NCBI GenBank assembly: GCA_021014945.1
Contig: MU266355.1
Span: forward strand, 1 to 64,000
Source: Leucogyrophana mollusca
Taxonomy: Eukaryota; Basidiomycota; Agaricomycetes; Boletales
DNA: 64,000 bases
Direction of reading: 5' to 3'
The notes below the pieces were generated by a model, which was not told the origin of the DNA, ran no database searches, and saw only the letters and a list, made by a program, of their open reading frames with translations. Position 1 is the stretch's first letter; each line of letters begins with the position of its first letter. The position numbers and the translations under genes are program-made. Below are positions 58,771-64,000 of this stretch, one piece after another.

Positions 58771-60666
58771 ATGATGATGCAGCGCTATGCCTTGCGCAGA
58801 CCATCCGGGACTGCGCCACCGCCTTCTCGACGCAACGCCCCACCAGCCAGTCAGACACCCAGTTCAAACGGGTCAAGCGGTGGTAGAGCCCGGCCATCCG
58901 GCACGTTGGATTTTTCCATGTTCGCATCTCCTGCTGGTACTGAGTTTCTTACTGGCCCTCCGTCCATGAATGGATCCTTTACCTCGGCGTCTTCGAGCAG
59001 ACCCAGCCACGTCCCGCGGAATGCCTCCACTTCCGCGTCGGGAACACCAGGACCCAGCCACGACTTCAGCCGCCCTCCTCCATCTCCTACGGGTTCGCTC
59101 GATGAGCCGATTTCGACGGCCTTAGGTACTCGTCACGATAGGGAGCCCGAGGATCCTCGTGACCCGACGAAACTCACACCCAGACGTACGAAACGGTTGA
59201 AAACGTATGCAAATAGCATCGCAGAGAAACGCGGCATATCGAAAAAAGAACTTAATGATTTCGTTGATGTGCGTTTCTTGATTTTTATTTACCGCTAACA
59301 ACCCAATAACAAAAAAAAACGAAGTACGGTGATATCTACAAGATGCTCATCGATCTCAAAGCCAGCTTAATAGAGAAGAGCGAAAACCAAGAGGAGGGGA
59401 GACTTGATGACTTAAAGGAGTTGATTGAATCGAGCGAATTCCAGGTAAGCCTTCTCCGCAAAACTTGTTTAGTATTTTAACATGTACGGTACAGGCTGCC
59501 CTGAAAACGCGCCTTATCGCCTGTTTGATGTCGCCGAACATCACAGCGTATGTCACAGATACCCAGCAGCATATTATGGTACGAGTCTCCATTCGTTTAC
59601 TACCGCAAGCCTTGAGGGTCAAATGCTGACCTCTGGGCCCAGGGCTTTATTCAAGAGCACTACGATATGTTCAAGGTGCCGAAGGAACTATTCGAGGACG
59701 CAGAGCTCTCTAAGCATTTTGGGAGGATTGTCACAAGCCAATTGACTGGTGTCCGAAGCACTCTGAAGACAGCTGTAAGCCTCGTCCATTTTTACACACG
59801 AATTTACTGATACGGTATACCCACAGTTGCTCAGTTCAATCCTCAAGGAAACGGCCATCATCGACGTTGTCAAGACTCTATCACAAGGCGGCATGGAAGT
59901 TGACGCTGCTCATTGGAACCGCGCCGCTTTTTTGGTATGTCCCAGCTCTCCCCCAATGTTGCGTCACCTCACGTTCCCTACAGCGGCGCTGCCTTCGAGT
60001 CTTTCTCATTGGGACCAGCGGATACAAAAAAGTCCCCCTTAAACAGCTCTTCTCTCGTCATCTCATCTGTTCCCTTGCTCCAGACTTGTGCGCCAAAGTC
60101 GAGCGGGAACTTAAAATCAACATTGCAGACATGGAGGGCGAGGCGGCTAATGATAACCAAGAAGATGCAGCAGACAACGATAATGTCTCGAACGAAGACG
60201 ACACAGACCTTGCGGACGGCGACAAGCAGGATCAAAATGCCGGTAACATGGCTAATGACGGGACCGAGGGACTGGCGGATGACGATGGGGAGCAGCTTGA
60301 GGATGACAATGCCGAGGTAGATCACAGTGACGACGATGACGACCCGAACGACTCGAAATTCGGGCTTAACGGCAAGCCTGCACAGTGGACAAGTGACAAA
60401 TTTTGGAATTTCGTCGACGATAGGCTAGAGCAGACCCGAATCGAAGTCCGCAAAAAGTCAACCGACCGTGCAGAGTATGAAAATGAGTTTCGCAGGTGCG
60501 TAGAACCATTTCCGTGCGAGTCTAGATACTAACATCCATCAGTCTGATGGTATATTTGTTCCAGCTTGACCTACAGGAGTATCCAGGGCGTAAGAAGGTC
60601 CCGAAGTTGCTGAAAGGGGCAAGCCCACAGTGGCAGACGACCATTCACAACAAGCTCCTGTGGTAG
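58771..60666 (+). CDS. Acidic partner gene of the transposase-like protein
   Basis: Starts with MMMQRYALRRPSGTAPPPSR at 58771 (an alternative ATG is at 58690). It has a Ser/Pro/Gly-rich N-terminal third, then a basic stretch, LTPRRTKRLKTYANSIAEKR. A helical domain follows: YGDIYKMLIDLKASLIEKSE, FQAALKTRLIACLMSPNITA, YVTDTQQHIMGFIQEHYDMF, LKTALLSSILKETAIIDVVK, GGMEVDAAHWNRAAFL and RRCLRVFLIGTSGYKK. A strongly Asp/Glu-rich segment (60130-60350) leads to DKFWNFVDDRLEQTRIEVRK and the ending KGASPQWQTTIHNKLLW. Introns near 59269-59323, 59777-59826, 59935-59981 and 60496-60540 keep frame. It follows the transposase-like gene by 152 bp in the same direction. I recall the same combination elsewhere in agaricomycetes, but no function is known; a DNA-binding or replication-licensing-type helper is speculation. 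Confidence 0.6.
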
Positions 60667-61855
60667 CGTTCCGGTCATGCCCTACCAGACACTCCTCCCT
60701 CCTTTTAATCACCTCCTGTATCATCCTCGATAGAAATCTAATATTGTTTTTGCCATACCGTATAATGCGTGGAATCGAGCTGCGACCCATATTGCCCTTC
60801 GAATGTCTGACACATGTTCTCCCTGAGATACAATATGTACATCCGCCTGTATATGTCTTACGAACGTTTGGCCACCAGTGTTCACTGTATGTTCCGAAAC
60901 AAATGTCAAATACATATCTTGCTTCCAGCATTGACTGTACGTCCCGAAACAAATGTCGAATACATGTCTTGCTGCCAACACTGTCCCAACGTCTGAGGCC
61001 AAACATTGTACGCATGTTTCATCCTTAATGCCGTTCACACGCTGAAATGCAATGTTTATGGTATACCGCCGGTCGGTATTAACCATACATCCACAGATCG
61101 ACATTTGGGTGACGTGTTAACTGTATCCTCTGAATATCCCACAGGTATGTACCCAATCGCCACTCGCGTAGGTTGAGAAGCCGAATAATAAAATTACTAT
61201 TACAATATGACGAGAAAGCCATGTGTAAATTGTTCAGCAGGTGTCAAATAAACATCTACATTTACAAACGTTTGTACAACGCTTTCGGCAGGTGGCCGTG
61301 TAAGTCGGATTTAGTGGTTTGAGACTCAGCGGTATTTTCACTCCATACTTGTCACAAGGCTGTCACAATCTATGCCTCTCCATTCCAGCTCAAGTTCAGG
61401 CCATTCCACGGTCGAACATCCGTGTATAGTCGCGTAGTAAAATCCTAAGTATTCGCCATAATTTCCGGACCTCAGCTGGCTAACAGCATTGCTCCGAGTT
61501 TGAAAGAGCAGGGGGTTACTTACTGCAGTGTCACTGTTCGCGCGCTTAACTGTCACACCTGTTGATCCTTGTGGGCGTCGAAATCAAGTCGACGTTCACA
61601 CATATTTGTTTTCCCTCAGAACCTGTGCAGAAAATCTGTGCCAATCTTCTTATGAATTTTCCATTCTATCGTTTTTGGGTGTCCTTATCCTCGGTCGCAT
61701 CATCGCGTGGCGGTTTCGATGCTGACGTTCTGTTTAATCAAGGAGGTCCATGACTCGATTTCTATAAGATCACACAGGATGCTCGGTCAGTATTTACCAA
61801 CATCCCCTCAATAATTTCCCCGTGCTTAACGATACGACTCTCCCCACACGTCCCA
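60667..61855. other. Non-coding flank downstream of the module
   Basis: This 1.2-kb stretch has no convincing gene; weak frames at 61338-61556 (minus) and 61562-61753 (plus) lack motifs. It contains the 50-bp tandem repeat at 60886-60985 and a short hairpin (ATACCG...CGGTAT) near 61060. One end of the proposed mobile element should lie here if it is one; no terminal inverted repeat could be paired by eye. Confidence 0.4.
60886..60985. repeat. Two 50-bp tandem repeats
   Basis: Unit 1 (60886-60935) and unit 2 (60936-60985) both run from TGTA(T/C)GT(T/C)CCGAAACAA through AATACAT(A/G)TCTTGCT. They differ at only a few positions. A weaker related segment lies upstream around 60853-60885. Position just after the partner gene is compatible with a subterminal repeat of a DNA transposon. 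Confidence 0.7.
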
Positions 61856-63123
61856 ATGTCACCCACTCCTGGATTCTCTGTCGCTGGCAAGCTGGGCTGG
61901 GCCCGTGGCGTCTTGTCAGAGGTCTTGACGACCTTCGCGCAGAAAGGAGAGCTGTTAGATCAATCTCAGCTGGACAATTTCAAAAGCCTGCACAAGGAGT
62001 AAGTCACCGTTCCACCACACCTCGATGTTCCCGATGTAACGGCCTCATCAGGTATTCCGCCACCCAACGCCGATTGCAGAAGGCGCTGGGGTTCTGGAGT
62101 GTTCGGGATCCCGAGCTCATAGATCATGTCGAAAAGTGTGGACAACTCCGCGATGACATCGAGGTCTTCTATAATTCCTGGCTAAAGCCTACGCTCGTAC
62201 TTATCTATCGCTCTTTAGGCAGCATGGGAGGAGAGTATCAGAGCGAACATACGAGGGAAGGTCGCGGCTGGCGATATGAGTAAATACTATCTATTCTCCT
62301 GCCAACTACCGAATACTCACTATTATACAGATGATAATGCTCAAGTTGAATTGGGGAGCCCCGTCACCATGAACACTGAAACACCGAAACCAAGGGCTTC
62401 AGATGGTGAGATCCCCACAATTACGCCACGAGAACGACTGTCTCATGTCCGTACCCTCAGCGCCCCCCGTCAACCCGACCCGCCCTAGTCCCGGCAGTAT
62501 ATCTAGTATTCCAAGTATATCCACTGTCACCAGTTTGGACCCCTCCAGCCGACCATCACCGACCGTAAAGCCTTGGGAGGCTCCTGCACCATCTCTCGAT
62601 ACTTCTCTGCAGCTGCCCGGACCTGCAGTCCCCCTCGTCAACCCGACCCGCCCCAACCCCTCTAATATGTCCAGTACAGCTAGTGTCTCCAGCTTGGACC
62701 CCTCCAGCCGATCCTCGTCAACCGTAAAGCCTCGGGAGAGCCCTGCACCATCTCTCAATACTTCGCAGCTGTCCGGACTCGACACCAGGCAGCTTAACCA
62801 GGCCATACAGATGCTTCGTGCAATGGAGGGTGCCGGACCAAGTTCGAAATATTTAGGCCAGAAGCCACCGCGTCGAAGGTCGTCTGCTGTGCCTGAATCC
62901 TATCTGCAGTCGGGCTGCCAGATAATCTCGGGATACGCAGACTGCCCCACTATGAACACCGGTAGCGGAACCGGCAACTCAGGTGCAAGTAAGTGGTTGC
63001 ATATCTATATATTTGTGAATCTCATGGACTCGCCCAGCAAAGCAGTGGTTCATTAACGGCGTGCCAGTAGACCCACCCAGCAGCTGCTCTGACGACTTTT
63101 TTTCATCAAATCCCTTTGCCTAA
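61856..63123 (+). CDS. Hypothetical protein: helical N-terminus, Pro/Ser repeats, C-terminal NPF
   Basis: The model starts at ATG 61856: MSPTPGFSVAGKLGWARGVL, then a helical segment (LLDQSQLDNFKSLHKEYSAT across the first intron, QRRLQKALGFWSVRDPELID, HVEKCGQLRDDIEVFYNSWL). A second intron leads to DDNAQVELGSPVTMNTETPK. A third (donor after TCAGATG at about 62407, acceptor near 62459) restores the frame into a Pro/Ser-rich region containing two 56-residue repeats. LNQAIQMLRAMEGAGPSSKY follows, and a last intron joins KQWFINGVPVDPPSSCSDDF and the C-terminal SSNPFA. Four in-frame junctions support a real gene. I do not recognise the family; the terminal NPF could bind EH-domain endocytic adaptors. 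The donor of the second intron is uncertain. Confidence 0.55.
62469..62805 (+). repeat. Two in-frame 168-bp tandem repeats within the coding region
   Basis: The sequence gtcaacccgacccgcc recurs at 62469 and 62637, a spacing of 168 bp (56 codons). Each unit encodes VNPTRP, then SLDPSSR, then TVKP and ESPAPSL or EAPAPSL. Spacing that preserves the frame indicates duplication under coding constraint. Confidence 0.8.
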
Positions 63124-64000
63124 AGCAACGGCCAATGCCAAGTCTCTGCTGTACCATCCTAACGATCACTCACCTTTATACCCGGGACATCTTTATAGCT
63201 AATGTACTACTTTGTAATCTATCTCAATTGGACGGACGAAGTCTGGTGTCGACTCCTATCCTGCAGTTCAAGGAATGGCCACAGTTAGAGTAATGAGTAA
63301 TGCGAAATCAACGTATCCCGAGCCGTGTGATGATGCCGGAAGGGAACAAAAGCATATCTTCTGTCCATATGGAAAGCGCAGCGGATGATAGCAGGTAGTT
63401 CGATGGCGTGTTTATTCAAGTGCACCCGTGGAAGGGCAAGCCAAGTTTCCGCGTGTTACAGTCTTCGGACAGATGGAAGGCACTCTGTGACTTACAATTG
63501 AATTCACTATCGTTACAACGAAGGGCTAAGTATCCGGAGAAACGGGACTTCACGTCATACCGCTGGTCGTCTGTGTTGCCTGTTGTCTCGCAACCACTGG
63601 ATGCCAAATTGGAAAACAAGACGTCGATCATAAATGGGGATGAAGTGGCGAATGTGGTTGCGTCCGTTGACGAGAATCAATCAATTGAAGCAAGATAATT
63701 GTACTGGCACGAGGCTGGCGAGTTATTGTTCGTCGTCATAGTCAACACGTCAATCGTTGCTCCGTCGTCCGTGATGATGGGAGAGTGGCAGGCGGAGTTG
63801 CGCGGTGAGTTAGCTGCTGAGTTTATTCGATATTTAACTCCAGCGAAACCCAGCTTGAGCTCATTGTCACGGTTCTCAAAGACTGAAATATCACACATAC
63901 AATTTGCGAGACATGAACTGTCGACCGAGGACTCTGCGATTAAGAATGAGTAGTGGGGCTAAGACGAGTTCAGTTGGTCAGTTACATCCGTTGCCATTTC
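63124..64000. other. No gene recognised to the end of the window
   Basis: Frames at 63408-63698 and 63699-63953 (plus strand) lack motifs, and nothing on the minus strand is better. A gene entering from beyond 64000 cannot be excluded. Confidence 0.45.

Overview
The window is eukaryotic DNA from a basidiomycete fungus, most likely an Agaricomycete and possibly a wood or litter decayer. Almost every gene has several short introns of about 45-70 nt with GT-AG borders. The protein families are agaricomycete in character: a fungal BTB protein with a C-terminal Cys-rich tail, a cytochrome b5/acyl-CoA dehydrogenase fusion, F-box proteins, GH79, a PriB-like Zn2Cys6 regulator and a large lineage-specific P-loop NTPase. 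I see no operons, CRISPR arrays, rRNA or convincing tRNA genes. Gene models below come from translating the sequence and placing splice sites by eye; names come from remembered family motifs, not from a search.

Layout. From 1 to 1.7 kb lies a decayed partial copy of a C3HC zinc-finger gene abutting the 3' end of a LINE-type retrotransposon. From 1.9 to 10 kb are housekeeping genes: BTB, NAT9-type acetyltransferase, C3HC/NIPA-type zinc finger and a Bsd2-type membrane adaptor. From 10.3 to 23.3 kb is an expanded block holding three paralogues of a secreted, uncharacterised protein carrying a YHGT motif. One is on the minus strand and two are recent tandem copies on the plus strand. Between them lie the ASTRA subunit ASA1, a partial ASA1 duplicate, and a P-loop NTPase gene that appears broken. 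From 23.7 to 47.7 kb is a dense metabolic and regulatory region: SH3 membrane protein, two divergent NAD(P)-binding paralogues, an NPF-motif membrane protein, SelO, GH79, AMACR, F-box, b5-ACAD and a Zn2Cys6 factor. From 47.7 to 52.6 kb the DNA is gene-poor with scattered exon-like relics. From 52.6 to 61 kb is a two-gene module that looks like a large, apparently intact transposase-like protein followed by an acidic partner gene. The window ends with one small lineage-specific gene.

How the genes relate. There is no single pathway. AMACR and the b5-ACAD fusion both point to fatty acyl-CoA (branched-chain or peroxisomal) oxidation, and GH79 to removal of glucuronate from plant or fungal polymers. 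The main stories are duplication and decay: two genes have truncated copies with microhomology-type or internal deletions, one secreted family is expanding in tandem, and a candidate mobile module is intact. The best candidate for something undescribed is the module at 53.5-60.7 kb; the second is the YHGT secreted family with its conserved 15-nt microexon.
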